Assembly: GCA_964512145.1 (NCBI GenBank)
Contig: CAZEIM010000016.1
Coordinates: 1 to 59,178 of the forward strand
Length of the DNA: 59,178 nt
DNA from: CAYOHR01 sp964512145
GTDB lineage: Bacteria > Bacteroidota > Bacteroidia > Flavobacteriales_G > JALEGO01
Direction of reading: 5' to 3'
Below are positions 36,168 to 47,500 of this stretch, one piece after another. Below the pieces are notes generated by a model. That model was not told where the DNA came from and searched no databases. It saw nothing but the letters and a program-made list of their open reading frames with translations. Positions within the stretch are counted from its first letter, which is position 1, and every line of letters begins with the position of its first letter. The translations under genes and the position numbers were made by a program.

Positions 36168-38588
36168 ATGAAGCTTTCATTAAATCGATTACAAGAAATT
36201 ACAGGAATTACCTTAGAGCCCTATCGTACAGCTGAAATACTAACCCAATGTGGATTAGAGGTTAGTTCTGTTGAAGAATACCAAACTCTTAAAAACGACT
36301 TAGAGGGTTTTGTGGTTGGAGAAGTATTGGATTTGCAAAAACATCCGAATGCTGATCGTCTAAAACTAACCAAAGTAAATGTAGGTAATAATCAGGTTTT
36401 ATCAATTGTTTGTGGAGCTCCTAATGTTGAACTTGGTCAAAAAGTAATTGTAGCTACCGAAGGCACTAAAATTTACACTTCCAACGATGAATATTTTATC
36501 ATTAAAAAATCAAAACTTAGAGGTGAATTATCTGAAGGAATGTTGTGTTCTGAAAATGAAGTAGGAATTAGTAAAAACAACGATGGATTAATGATTTTAA
36601 ACCCTATTGCAATTCCCGGAACCCCTTTAAAAAATTTCTTTAAACCCTATAAAGACTTTATTTTAGAGGTTGAATTAACCCCTAACCGAGGTGATGCAGC
36701 CAGTCATATGGGAGTTGCCCGTGATATTTTGGCATGCTTAAGAAACGAACATAAAAACACATTACAATTACCGGAAATTTATCCTGTTGAAGTAAATAAT
36801 CAAAGCAAATATAAAATTCAAATAAATATCGAAAATACTGCTTTATGTAGTCGGTATGCAGGTTTATTCATAGAAGGTGTTGAGGTTAAAGAATCACCGG
36901 ATTGGCTGAAAAATCATTTGTTATCTATAGGATTAAGACCCATAAATAATGTGGTAGACGTAACTAATTATGTAATGCTTGAGACAGGTCAGCCCTTACA
37001 TGCATTTGATGCTGATAAAATTGAGGGTCATAAAATTTATGTAAAAAACTATCCTAAGGATACCTCTTTTATTACCTTAGACGGTATTTCAAGAAAACTG
37101 CAATCTCTCGATATTATAATTTCTGATTCACAAAAACCTTTATGTTTAGCTGGAGTATTTGGTGGGATAGATTCAGGAGTAAAAGAACATACGACTCATA
37201 TATTTTTAGAAAGCGCCATTTTTAATAGCTCCAGTATTAGAAAAACATCAAAATATCATAATTTACATACGGATGCTTCTTTTCGTTTTGAACGTGGTGT
37301 TGATGCCGATATGGTATTGTTTGCTTTAAAACGTGCGGCATATTTATTAAAAGAAATTGCCCATGGAAAGATAACAGAATCTATCCAAGATATTTTTCCA
37401 ACTCCATTTCTTAAAAACAAAATAACCCTAAGATACAGTGAGTTGTATAAAATTGCTGGAACAAGCATTCCATCCTTTGAAGTAAAAAGCATATTGCACG
37501 CATTAGATTTTGAGCTACTTGAAGAAAATGAAAATTTTCTAACATATGCGGTGCCATACTCAAAAACAGATGTTATCCGAGAAATTGATGTTATTGAAGA
37601 AGTAATTAGGATATATGGGTTTAATAATATTCCAGTTTCCAATTCGTTTTCAGCCTCCATACAAAGTAAAACAAATTTTGATGTGTCTAGTGAGTTAAAA
37701 CAATTTATTTCAACCGTTCTTGTCTCGAACGGATTTTTTGAAACAATAAACAACTCACTTTCTTCGTATGAATTGCAAAAAAAATTGGGGGCAAATACGA
37801 ATAATTTAGTTGAGTTACAAAATCCCTTAAGTAAAGATTTAAATGTAATGAGACCATTTATGTTAGGCGGAATCATGCAAAATATTCAACATAATATTAA
37901 CCGTAACAGATCGTATTTAAATTTTTTTGAATTTGGATATATATACCAAAAACAAACGAATGAATATAAAGAATCTGAAATATTATTATTAGCTGTTACA
38001 GGGAAAAAAGAAGCAAAGTGGAATATGTCTCAGCACTCTGTTGGATTTTACGATATTAAAGCAGCTGTTGAGCTAATTTATAATGCATTTGGCATGAAAT
38101 TGCCAATTTGGCATGAAAAAAAAGAAAGCAATTTATATGAAATTGAAATACAAGATGAACTGGGAATCATTTCTATGGGAAAAATTAATACTTCTATTAC
38201 TCATAATATTTTTGATATTGAGCAAGATGTTTATATTGCAGAGATAAAATGGAATAACCTAATGTTACAAGCTAAAAAATCAGACCGTACATTTGTTCCA
38301 TTAAATAAGTACCCCGAAGTAGTAAGAGATTTGGCTTTAATAGCTGATGAAAAAATAAATTATCAGGATATATATAAACTTGCTTATGAGTGTGAACCAG
38401 TGTTTTTAAAAAATGTTGAAATTTTTGATGTGTACAGAGGTAAAAACATTCCTGACAACAAGAAATCATATGCTCTAAGATTTACATTAGAAAATAAAAA
38501 TGAAACACTCAAAGAACAAGAGATCGATAATATCATGAACCGTTTATTAACTGTATTTAAAGATAATTTAAATTTATCGCTGCGTTAA
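36168..38588 (+). CDS. pheT: Phenylalanine-tRNA ligase beta subunit
   Basis: The 806-residue protein has the N-terminal tRNA-binding (OB-fold) domain (about 40-155; VGEVLDLQKHPNADRLKLTKVNVG), the B3/4 editing domain (210-390; RPINNVVDVTNYVMLETGQPLHAFDADKI), the B5 domain (about 405-475), a class II-like core without catalytic signature (500-690) and the FDX-ACB anticodon-binding domain (about 710-806; LNKYPEVVRDLALI). It forms the alpha2-beta2 PheRS with PheS, whose gene is not here. Normal full length. Confidence 0.97.
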   Translation: MKLSLNRLQEITGITLEPYRTAEILTQCGLEVSSVEEYQTLKNDLEGFVVGEVLDLQKHPNADRLKLTKVNVGNNQVLSIVCGAPNVELGQKVIVATEGTKIYTSNDEYFIIKKSKLRGELSEGMLCSENEVGISKNNDGLMILNPIAIPGTPLKNFFKPYKDFILEVELTPNRGDAASHMGVARDILACLRNEHKNTLQLPEIYPVEVNNQSKYKIQINIENTALCSRYAGLFIEGVEVKESPDWLKNHLLSIGLRPINNVVDVTNYVMLETGQPLHAFDADKIEGHKIYVKNYPKDTSFITLDGISRKLQSLDIIISDSQKPLCLAGVFGGIDSGVKEHTTHIFLESAIFNSSSIRKTSKYHNLHTDASFRFERGVDADMVLFALKRAAYLLKEIAHGKITESIQDIFPTPFLKNKITLRYSELYKIAGTSIPSFEVKSILHALDFELLEENENFLTYAVPYSKTDVIREIDVIEEVIRIYGFNNIPVSNSFSASIQSKTNFDVSSELKQFISTVLVSNGFFETINNSLSSYELQKKLGANTNNLVELQNPLSKDLNVMRPFMLGGIMQNIQHNINRNRSYLNFFEFGYIYQKQTNEYKESEILLLAVTGKKEAKWNMSQHSVGFYDIKAAVELIYNAFGMKLPIWHEKKESNLYEIEIQDELGIISMGKINTSITHNIFDIEQDVYIAEIKWNNLMLQAKKSDRTFVPLNKYPEVVRDLALIADEKINYQDIYKLAYECEPVFLKNVEIFDVYRGKNIPDNKKSYALRFTLENKNETLKEQEIDNIMNRLLTVFKDNLNLSLR

Positions 38589-38600
38589 TCCAACATTATT

Positions 38601-40043
38601 GTGAAGCAAAAACTTTGGACTAGCTTTCTTTTTGCGGTAAGTATTAATTTTTTAGTTAAACCTATTTGGATTTTTGGTGTAGATTTAACCATACAAAACA
38701 TCATTGGATCCAAACAATACGGCACGTATTTTTCTCTGTTAAGTGTTAGTTTAATATTTAATATAGTATTAGATATTGGAACTACTAACTTTAACACTAA
38801 AAATATTGCTCAGTTTAAGCACTTATTAAAAAAGTATTTTAAAAACATTGTTCAGCTTAAGCTTTTTTTAGGCATAATATATTATATATCGGTTTTTATA
38901 CTGGCTTATTTTTTAGGATATTCCAATTACGAATTAAAATTATTAAGCTGGTTGTGTTTTAATCAATTTTTGTTGTCATTTATTTTATATTTCAGGTCAA
39001 ATATTAGTGCACTACAAAAATTTATATTAGACGGCTTTTTTTCTGTTTTAGATAAAATATTGGCTATCGTTTTTTGTATAATACTCATTGCGTATTATCC
39101 TGAAAATTTAAGTATTTCTTCTTTTATTTTTTGTCAAACACTTTCCTATGTAGTATCATTCGTTATTATTTCATTTCTTCAGATATATTGGAATGGTAAT
39201 CCAATCGGTTCAGTAAATTTACCTTTTCAAATTACTATCTTAAAGCAAAGCTGGCCTTATGCTGTATTGGTTTTATTAACTAGCATTTATTTAAGAATTG
39301 ACTCTGTTATGATAGAACGGATGTTGCCTAACGGAAATTTTGAGTCGGGAATATATGCTCAATCATATAGAATAGTTGATGCATTATCAATAGTAGGGTA
39401 TATTTTTGCTTCCATCCTGCTTCCTTTGTTATCTAAAATGCTTGTGCAAAAACAAAATATTTATTCAATCATTAGGCTTGCCTTTAAAATTTTAGTTATC
39501 CCCTCCATTATTTTTTCTATTACTACCAGTTTTCATAGCTCCAGTATTATATCGTATTTATACACTGATGCCAATCATCATTCACAATATATTTTTACTA
39601 TTCTAATTTTCTGCTTTATACTTACTTCAGGTTATTATGTTTTTAGTACTGTTCTTACTGCTAATGGGAACATTATGTTATTAAATAAAATTGCTTTGGC
39701 AGGTATAGTAATAAATATTGTGCTTAATTTTTTTTTAATTCCGGTATATAAAGGGTTGGGAGCTTCAATGGCAACTTTAATCACTCAAGCATTCACGGTG
39801 TTTTTTCATGGGTATTTTGTAAGTAATTTTTTTAACATCCAAATAAACTTAAGAAAATATGTTAAGCCAATGGTTTTTATTTTGCTACTCATAGCAATAA
39901 ACCTCATTATTCAAAAAACCGAAATAGTAGATATTAGTTGGATTTACAAGTATACCATTGGTTTGGGTTTAGGTCTTATATTAGCCGCTGTGTTAAACCT
40001 AATTAATATCAAAGAGGTATTAGCGTTTAAGAAGCAGGATTAA
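38601..40043 (+). CDS. Polysaccharide/O-antigen flippase-like membrane protein (Wzx/MVF superfamily)
   Basis: The 480-residue protein starts at a GTG (MKQKLWTSFLFAVSINFLVKPIWI) and has 12-14 predicted membrane helices, with the early ESKQYGTYFSLLSVSLIFNIVLDIGTTNFNTKN-like loop seen in MATE/Wzx-type lipid-linked oligosaccharide transporters (here GSKQYGTYFSLLS, DIGTTNFN). The pheT stop is 12 bases upstream. Substrate cannot be inferred; candidates are envelope polysaccharide or lipid II-type precursors. Confidence 0.82.
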   Translation: MKQKLWTSFLFAVSINFLVKPIWIFGVDLTIQNIIGSKQYGTYFSLLSVSLIFNIVLDIGTTNFNTKNIAQFKHLLKKYFKNIVQLKLFLGIIYYISVFILAYFLGYSNYELKLLSWLCFNQFLLSFILYFRSNISALQKFILDGFFSVLDKILAIVFCIILIAYYPENLSISSFIFCQTLSYVVSFVIISFLQIYWNGNPIGSVNLPFQITILKQSWPYAVLVLLTSIYLRIDSVMIERMLPNGNFESGIYAQSYRIVDALSIVGYIFASILLPLLSKMLVQKQNIYSIIRLAFKILVIPSIIFSITTSFHSSSIISYLYTDANHHSQYIFTILIFCFILTSGYYVFSTVLTANGNIMLLNKIALAGIVINIVLNFFLIPVYKGLGASMATLITQAFTVFFHGYFVSNFFNIQINLRKYVKPMVFILLLIAINLIIQKTEIVDISWIYKYTIGLGLGLILAAVLNLINIKEVLAFKKQD

Positions 40044-40064
40044 TACTTAAATAAGGCTAACTTG

Positions 40065-41126
40065 TTATACAATTTCCTTCAGCTGTTTTTCTATTTCGTT
40101 TCTTAACAACGTAGGGTTTTTTACCCCTTTAAAAAAGCGTTTTTTAGCTTCTTTTCCTTTTCGTAGTTTAACTTGCTCTTCTTCTGGTAGTGAAGCAATT
40201 TGTTGACATTTTGGAGTACAGCAGCCCGAAAAATTTTTAGCACACTCTTCACACTGAATAAACAGTAAATTACAGGCTACATTAGCGCAATTTACATGTG
40301 TATCACAGGTTTTACCACATTGGTGACAAGTTGCTATTATTTCTTCAGAAATTCTTTCTCCTAAGCGGTCGTCAAACACAAAATTTTTTCCAATAAATTT
40401 ATTTTCTAATCCATTTTTTTTCACTTGCTGAGCATACTCTATAATTCCTCCATATAATTGATTTACGTCCTTAAAACCATAATGTTTTAAATATGCACTT
40501 GCTTTTTCACAGCGAACACCCCCGGTACAATATAGCAGTATTTTTTTGTCTTTTTTATCCTCTAATAAGTCCTTTACAAGTGGTAATTCTTCTCTAAACG
40601 ACTCAACATCAGGCAAAATAGCCCCTTTAAAGTGCCCTATCTCTGATTCATAATGATTTCTCATATCAACGACAACTGAATTAGGGTCTTCCATGGCCTG
40701 ATTAAATTCATGAGCGGTTAAATGTTTCCCTACATTGGTAAAGTCATATGCATCGTCATTTAATCCATCGGCTACAATCTTTTTTCTTACTTTAATTTTT
40801 AATTTTAAAAATGATATTTGATGTTCTTCTAATGCCCATTTTAAGGGCATATTTTTTAATTCATCGGATGTGTCTAAATACGATATAAAGTCTGCTACTT
40901 TGGGTTCCGGTACATTTATTTGAGCATTTATTCCCTCGTGAGCAATATAGATCCTTCCTAAAACACCCATTTTATCAAGTGCTAAATATAATGAATCTCT
41001 ATATTCCTGAGGATTATTGATTTTAACATATCTGTAGAATGAAATAGTTTTCCTCTTAAAAGGCTCATGAATTACCTTTTGCAGTAAGGTATTTTTATCA
41101 TATTTATTAAAAGCACATGGTTTCAC
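40065..41126 (-). CDS. trhO: tRNA uridine(34) hydroxylase (rhodanese-type TrhO/YceA)
   Basis: The 353-residue protein has the TrhO N-terminal acylphosphatase-like part (FYRYVKINNPQEYRDSLYLAL, GRIYIAHEGINAQI), a rhodanese domain with the active-site loop YCTGGVRCEKASAYL, and a cysteine-rich C-terminus (CHQCGKTCDTHVNCANVACN, CEECAKNF, CCTPKC). It hydroxylates U34 of tRNAs in an oxygen-dependent route. The start codon is GTG. It is divergent from the threonine dehydrogenase gene with 39 bp between. Confidence 0.95.
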   Translation of the reverse strand: MKPCAFNKYDKNTLLQKVIHEPFKRKTISFYRYVKINNPQEYRDSLYLALDKMGVLGRIYIAHEGINAQINVPEPKVADFISYLDTSDELKNMPLKWALEEHQISFLKLKIKVRKKIVADGLNDDAYDFTNVGKHLTAHEFNQAMEDPNSVVVDMRNHYESEIGHFKGAILPDVESFREELPLVKDLLEDKKDKKILLYCTGGVRCEKASAYLKHYGFKDVNQLYGGIIEYAQQVKKNGLENKFIGKNFVFDDRLGERISEEIIATCHQCGKTCDTHVNCANVACNLLFIQCEECAKNFSGCCTPKCQQIASLPEEEQVKLRKGKEAKKRFFKGVKNPTLLRNEIEKQLKEIV

Positions 41127-41140
41127 GAAAAAACATTTTT

Positions 41141-41148
41141 TACATTTG
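41141..41148 (+). promoter_or_regulatory. Bacteroidota -7 box (TACATTTG) for the threonine dehydrogenase gene
   Basis: Exact TAnnTTTG match ending 17 bases before the ATG at 41166; the leader would be about 10 bases. Confidence 0.5.
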
Positions 41149-41165
41149 AACTATAAAGTTAATAC

Positions 41166-42122
41166 ATGGCAAATAAAGAAACAATATTGGTAATTGGGGC
41201 ATCAGGTCAAATTGGGACAGATTTAACCTTGGAATTAAGAAAGCAATATGGCTCCGAAAATGTAATAGCAGCTGATGTGAAAACCCCTGTTTATGAGGTT
41301 TTTGAAGGTGGTCCGTATGAAATATTAGATGCCTTAGATAAACGAAAATTAAAAGAATTAATTAAGAAACATGATATTTCTCAGGTTTATCTTTTAGCAG
41401 CATTACTATCAGCTACTGCCGAGCAAAACCCTGAATTTGCGTGGAAATTAAATATAGATAGTTTGCTAAATGTATTGTACTTAGCTAAAGAAGGGTATAT
41501 TAAAAAAATTTTTTGGCCCAGCTCTATTGCTGTATTTGGGCCTACTTCACCTAAAACTAATTGCCCTCAACATACTATTACCGAGCCTACTACCGTATAT
41601 GGATTTAGTAAATTAGCCGGAGAAAGATGGTGTGAATATTATTTTTTATATCATCAAATTGATGTTAGGAGTTTAAGATATCCTGGTTTAATTAGTTATA
41701 AATCTCAACCCGGAGGTGGAACAACTGATTATGCAGTACATATTTATTATGAAGCCTTGCGTAACAAAGCTTATGAATGTTATTTAAAGGAAGATACAAA
41801 ATTACCTATGATGTATATGGATGATGCTATCAGAGCCACGCTTGAACTGATGCAAGCCGAGGCTAAAAACGTAAAAATACGGTCCAGTTATAATTTAGCA
41901 GGAATAAGTTTTACTCCCAACGAAATATATAAATCTATACAATTACACATTCCTGATTTTTCTATATCCTATAAACCCGATCACCGTCAAAAAATTGCCG
42001 ACAGTTGGCCAGGAGTGATTGATGATGCTAATGCTAGGAGCGATTGGGGTTGGAAACATGAGTATAATTTAGATAAAATGACTAGCATTATGCTCAATAA
42101 ATTAAAGATGAAAGTTGGGTAA
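41166..42122 (+). CDS. L-threonine 3-dehydrogenase, GalE-like (SDR extended) type
   Basis: The 318-residue protein has the NAD-binding GASGQIG motif at the N-terminus, the SSIAVFGP segment and the catalytic YGFSKLAGE (Y-x3-K). The pattern TVYGFSKLAGERWCEYY, LRYPGLISY and GGTTDYAVHIYYEAL is that of the short-chain, GalE-like threonine dehydrogenases of Flavobacteria, which convert L-threonine to 2-amino-3-oxobutyrate. A general NAD-dependent sugar epimerase is the alternative, less likely from the motif set. Monocistronic. Confidence 0.9.
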   Translation: MANKETILVIGASGQIGTDLTLELRKQYGSENVIAADVKTPVYEVFEGGPYEILDALDKRKLKELIKKHDISQVYLLAALLSATAEQNPEFAWKLNIDSLLNVLYLAKEGYIKKIFWPSSIAVFGPTSPKTNCPQHTITEPTTVYGFSKLAGERWCEYYFLYHQIDVRSLRYPGLISYKSQPGGGTTDYAVHIYYEALRNKAYECYLKEDTKLPMMYMDDAIRATLELMQAEAKNVKIRSSYNLAGISFTPNEIYKSIQLHIPDFSISYKPDHRQKIADSWPGVIDDANARSDWGWKHEYNLDKMTSIMLNKLKMKVG

Positions 42123-42263
42123 CATTTTCCAACTTACCCACATAATTGGGAATAATTAATTATAGATATACTTATTTTTAAACTATTTTACCTAAACTTT
42201 CCTCCCTTTATAATTATCCATAGATGTTTTATTTTCCTTAAAAATAGAGTGTTAAGCAACTAT

Positions 42264-44382
42264 TTATTGCTTAACAATTTTTTGAATATGTTCATACCCA
42301 TCCCCCAGTATTTTAATAAAATACACCCCCGTTGCCAATGAATTCACGTTTGTTTGAAATAACCCGTTATCTATTAAAGTATAATCGTAATTTATCGTGT
42401 TTCCTAACATGTCTATCATGAATATTTTATTGATTTTTTTCTGATGATTTAATGTGTACAACCCCACTTGTTGGATTCGGATACACTAAAAACTCTTGAC
42501 CACTTAATTCATTTAAATATGTAGTTGTTGAAGTAATATTAATATTATCTAAATATAATTGATTTTCATAGTCTGTTACATTTACAAACTTTATTAATGC
42601 AGGATTCCCTCCTGTAGATAAGCTAATCATTTCATTTCTCCATTGTGCAGATGTTGGTACAAACATAGAGCTTGAATAATTAGGGGTAACAGTTGTTAAA
42701 TTTGCGCCAAATTTTTTATACACTTCAGTCCATGAAGCTCCGCAGTTTGTACTCATGTAAACTATTAATGTATCTGAATAGTTAGGATTTAATGTAGGGT
42801 CAGTGTACAGCCTATACGCTACATCAAAGGTTAGAATTGGATTTGAACCTGAGAATAATGGAGAGATAAGCTCGTCTCGTTCTCCATTTACAGTATAGTT
42901 ATAATTATCCATATATGCACTTGCGTTTCCGGATTTAGCCGCAGAAGTTGTCCTAGCCCATGTTTTATTATTATCAGAATTAGTTCTATCCCACCCTGCC
43001 GGAGGAAACGTTGTAGATTCAAATCCTTCAGATAATGGTAGCGACAAAGAACTTTGATTTGAGAAATTAGACGTTGACGCATCATTTGATGTATTTGCAT
43101 CTGGCGAACCATTGGGATTTTCAGTATAAGCATTAATTGTATGAGATCCAGAAGATACCGATGTTGAACTTAATGTTACATTGGTTGTAGCTCCTGAGGC
43201 TAAGGTGCCTGTCCAATTAAAATTTACAGCAGTCCCACCATCAATTTGGTATTTAATACCAACTGATGTTAATGGGTTTGATCCAAAATTTTTCAAAGTT
43301 ACTTGAGGAGTTATTTGACTTCCACAAATTGCCCCTGTGGGAGATATTACAGCGCTAATTCCTGCGTCATTAGTACTGCCTCCGCCTCCGCCTCCCCCAG
43401 GAGGAATACAACCATTCGATGTTTTAAGCGCATTGTATGGGGTAGTATTCAAAACCGCATTCATTCGGGTTGATTGACCTTGAGAAAACATAACCATACA
43501 ATTATCGTTTACATAATCCATATAATTCATAAACATATCTCCATTAGATCCATTTCCTGAACAAGGACTAGTTTTAGGAAACGATGGACATCCCCCATTT
43601 GAGGACTGTTGAACAGGGGTGTCTGAAACTAAGTCGTTTCCACAGTAAGCATCTCCCCAAATATGTCTTAAATTAAAACAATGCCCAACCTCATGTGTTC
43701 CTGTCCTACCTAGGTTATAAGGACCAGGGTTTGGATTATGAGGTGGTCTTCCTACGGTTTGATAATCTAAAACACAGCCGTAAGTATTCGTAAAACTTGA
43801 TCCCGGAAATTCTCCATAACCCAATACGCCCCCACTTAACTTACAGACCCAAATATTAAAATATTTAGAAGGATCCCATTGATCTGAACCACCGGTTGCA
43901 TCAAATTTAACATTATCAGATGTATATGAAAATGAACTTACACTCGTTGATTTTCGCACAATACCATTAGTTGGATTTCCATTTGGGTCGCGCTGAGCCA
44001 TACAAAATTCTATTTGGCAGTCGGCTGCTAAAGGTTGAAATGGAACAGGGCATCCTGAATTAAAATCACTGTTTAATTTTCTAAAGTCTTCATTTAATAC
44101 ATCAATTTGTGATAAAACCTGAGCATCCGAAATATTTTGCGCACTATTGTTGTAAACTACATGTACTACAACGGGTATTGTTACCACAGTTGCTTTTGTA
44201 TTTCCTTGTTGTTTTACAATCCATTGTTGTAATTCCGACTCATATTTTTGTTGATCAATTAATAAATGTGGATTTTTAGCATATAATTCATGCATATGCT
44301 CATTAGTAGCACATCGTTCGTTGTTTTGAGAATAGCTAGATAAAGAAATAAACAACAATATAGAAAGTAGTTTTATATTCAT
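42264..44382 (-). pseudogene. Secreted M43-type metalloprotease with T9SS sorting domain, frameshifted near the 3' end
   Basis: The first frame (44382 to 42427) has a signal peptide, an MEP-type zinc protease domain with HEVGHCFNLRH (first His at residue 230) and a Met-turn (MNYMDY), a Gly-rich linker (PPGGGGGGGS), an Ig-like CARDB-type domain and a jelly-roll-like region. It stops after YPNPTSGVVHIKSSEKNQ. The rest of the type A sorting domain (KINKIFMIDMLGNTINYD ... KIVKQ) continues in the next frame to 42264. The frames meet at a run of seven A (42434-42440); one extra A would give ...SSEKKINKIF and restore the whole domain. As drawn the sorting signal is lost. A sequencing or assembly error, a true frameshift, or slippage are all possible. 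Confidence 0.88.
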
Positions 44383-44488
44383 AAAATTTGTGTGTAAATA
44401 ATTGATTTATTAATTAATTGAATATAAAATTTTTTAACAAATATTGATAAAATTTAATTTTATATTAAAGATTTTTTAATAAACAAAA

Positions 44489-44515
44489 AACCCCCAAGAA
44501 TTGTTCTTGAGGGTT
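44489..44515 (-). terminator. Terminator after the 1033-residue T9SS protein gene
   Basis: On the minus strand AACCCTCAAGAA-CAA-TTCTTGGGGGTT forms a stem (one G-T pair) and is followed by TTTTTTG. It lies 22 bases past the stop at 44538. Confidence 0.88.
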
Positions 44516-44537
44516 AAAAAAATTTAATGATTAATGT

Positions 44538-47500
44538 TTATTTTGAAATGACAAATTTTGCGGTTTTAAATTCGTTGTTTGCTTCAATAGATAAAAAGTA
44601 ATTACCCGATTTATAATTTTCAATATCTAACTGAATGGTTGAGTTCCCTTTTGAAAGAGATTTATACTCACTATGAACTAATGCACCTTGAATATTATAT
44701 ACAGACAACTTAATTTGACTATCAAAAGATAGGTTCATTTGAATTTGAATGTTTGATCTGTTAATAGCTGGATTTGGAAATACTTGTAAACTAGAGATGA
44801 ATGATTTAGGTTGATAAGGAGTGCCTTCATCTATACCTACAAATGCTGTGTTTTTCCAAATACCTCTTCCGTGTGTTCCTATATAAATTGTATTTGTATG
44901 ATCGGTTACAGCCCATGGATTTAATTGTTGTCTTACAGCAAAAACAGGCACTCTTGGTAAATTACCATTTGCGGGAGTCCAAACATTGGTATTAAATATG
45001 GATGAAGTATATACTCCAAATTCAGTTCCTGCAACTATGGTTTTATTATCATCGTTAGATATTAAAATACTGTATACAGGCATAGGAGGTAAATCGCCTT
45101 GAGCAACTACAAAAGTAGAACTATTTGTAGCGGTTAATGCTTGGTTTGAAACATACACATGATTAGTAGAGCCATAATTTCCTAAAGATATAGCTATTGT
45201 GTTAGGGTTTTTAGGATCTAAAGATATACCGGTTACTACTCTACTTCCGGCACTAAATATTAGGGTAGAAGTAACTTCACCTCCTCCGGAGGTAAGTTGA
45301 GCAGCAGCTTGATCATACACTTTATTTAAACCTGAAATTCTAAATACATTTCCACTAAATGTTCCCACAAACAAGTGATTTCCATCTGGAGAAAACTCCA
45401 TGGTTTTTATAGCTTGATTTGTTAAAGAATATCGAACATTAAACCATTCCGGATCTTTATCCTTTAGAGAATTTCTAGTAAAGTATACTCTTCCTGTACT
45501 TGCTCCAAATGCTAATAATGATTGTACTGGATCTTTTACTTTTATAATAGTACCAGGGCCACTATAGGTTGGAACTGTGTATGGAACTGTGAATGTATTT
45601 CCACGTAAAGCTACATCAGGAGTATTACTGGTTAATTGTAATACTTCTCCGGCATCAATATATCCTTGGTAATATGCTCTAACATTTAGTTTATTAGCAG
45701 GGTTTGTTGTAAAAGTTATATCATAAGCTCCAGTCGTATAATTAAAGGTTCCTGTTCCGTCTCCTGTTAAATTACCATCTCCGTCCGTATCGCTTAATAA
45801 TTGTGTGCCTGCTCTAAAACTAATTGAACCTCCTAAAAATTTAACATTAGATAATGTTTTAGGTACAATTCCCGAAAACTTTTTGGTTGTTCCATTAGCT
45901 TCAATTAAAATATATTCTTTACTACCATCTTCAATAACATATTCAATGCTATCTCTACTAGTAGTATCATTTATACTTTCCCATAGCCTAAGAGGTGTAT
46001 AAAAATTACCGTCAGCACAGTTCCAGCCTGAACAATAATCTCCTAATCCACCACCGGTAGATTTTCCCTTTCTTACATTTCCATTATATACAGATCCAAA
46101 AATTACGGGCGTAATATTAGATGCATCACATCCAAAACCATCACCTCCAGATATTTGGGTAGCTTGTTTTGGATATACCGAATTTTTTCCATCAATAAAT
46201 AAAGTTCCGTTATCTTGTGTACCTCCAAATACATAGCCTTCTGCTGTAAAACCTAGAGTGTAAAATTGAGTGACATTATATCCTCTATTTGCAGCAAAAA
46301 AGAAATTACCTTGAGTAAAAGATTTAAATATACCTCCATCATTACCATAGTAAAGTTCAGAGCTGTTTTGTGGGTTGTATGCATAAGTATGTTGATCAGC
46401 ATGAACGTAGTAAGGAAAAAACTCAGGTGCACTCCATTGAGAAATGTGTGTAAAATTACCATCGTATTTATATAAATCTATTCCTCCAATATATACAACA
46501 TTTTCGTTGCTTGGGTCAACACCTAGCAACATATTATAAGCACCTTGTGGGTTACTGCCTGTAATATTAAACGGATTAAAGCTTGCTAATGTAGGTATTT
46601 TTGTCCAACTAATTCCTTTATTGGTTGATTCCCAAAACCCTGAAAAATCACCATATCCACCAGTATAATTGCATGCAACAGCATACACTCGATTTTGATT
46701 GGTTGGAGCAATAGACATTTCAATTCTATTATTTCCGGGAATGCCGGTTGATCTGGCAAATGTCCCTACATTACCATTTGGCGAATACCATACTCCGGTT
46801 TTAAATGCTGCAATAACATCATTGGTTGCTGTAATTTCAACATCCACGCATGGAGATTGAAGCGGATTAGAAGTTTCTGGAACAATTACTGGATTTGTCC
46901 AAGTGTTTCCACCATCATCAGAATACCTTAGTCCCTTATTTAAGGCCACATATACACGGTTATTTTTATCAACACGAACAACATTTATAATACTCCAGTC
47001 ACCTGAAGAATCTAATCCGGATGGAGATGTAGATAGCAATTTAGTTAAGAAATTTTGTCCGGGAGTAAGTTTAAAAAGACCATCACCCACAAAACCTGAA
47101 CCCCCTGTTCCTCCTAATCCAAAATTTTCAAAAGCACTTCCTGTAGCAACCCAAATAGTTCCGTCAGGACCTTGGGTCATAGAAGAAATACATAAATTGT
47201 CTTGTGTATTATTGAGTGGCTGCCAGTTATTACCAGCATCATAAGATACAAATACACCTCCAGATGCAGCCCCTGCATAAACCCTTGAACCATCTGAGGT
47301 ATTATCTACTAATATACCTCTAGTTCTTCCACCAATATTATCAGGACCTAACTCATCCCAATATAGCAGAGAAGTAGTTTTACTAATTGCTGAATAAGAA
47401 TTATCAACCGCTTTTCTAGCGTTCATAATATCTTCAATGGTTAATGTTCCTGTATTTGCATTTCTACGCAACATAAAATATAAATCTTGCGCTCCTTTCC

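Noticed and set aside
42264..42467. A separate 67-residue gene at the 3' end of the protease locus
   Set aside because: Its sequence is the second half of a type A sorting domain and continues the protease in another frame, so it is the frameshifted 3' end of that gene and not an independent gene.
43378..43405. Short GCCTCC repeat as a repeat element
   Set aside because: It codes for the glycine-rich linker of the metalloprotease and is simple codon repetition.
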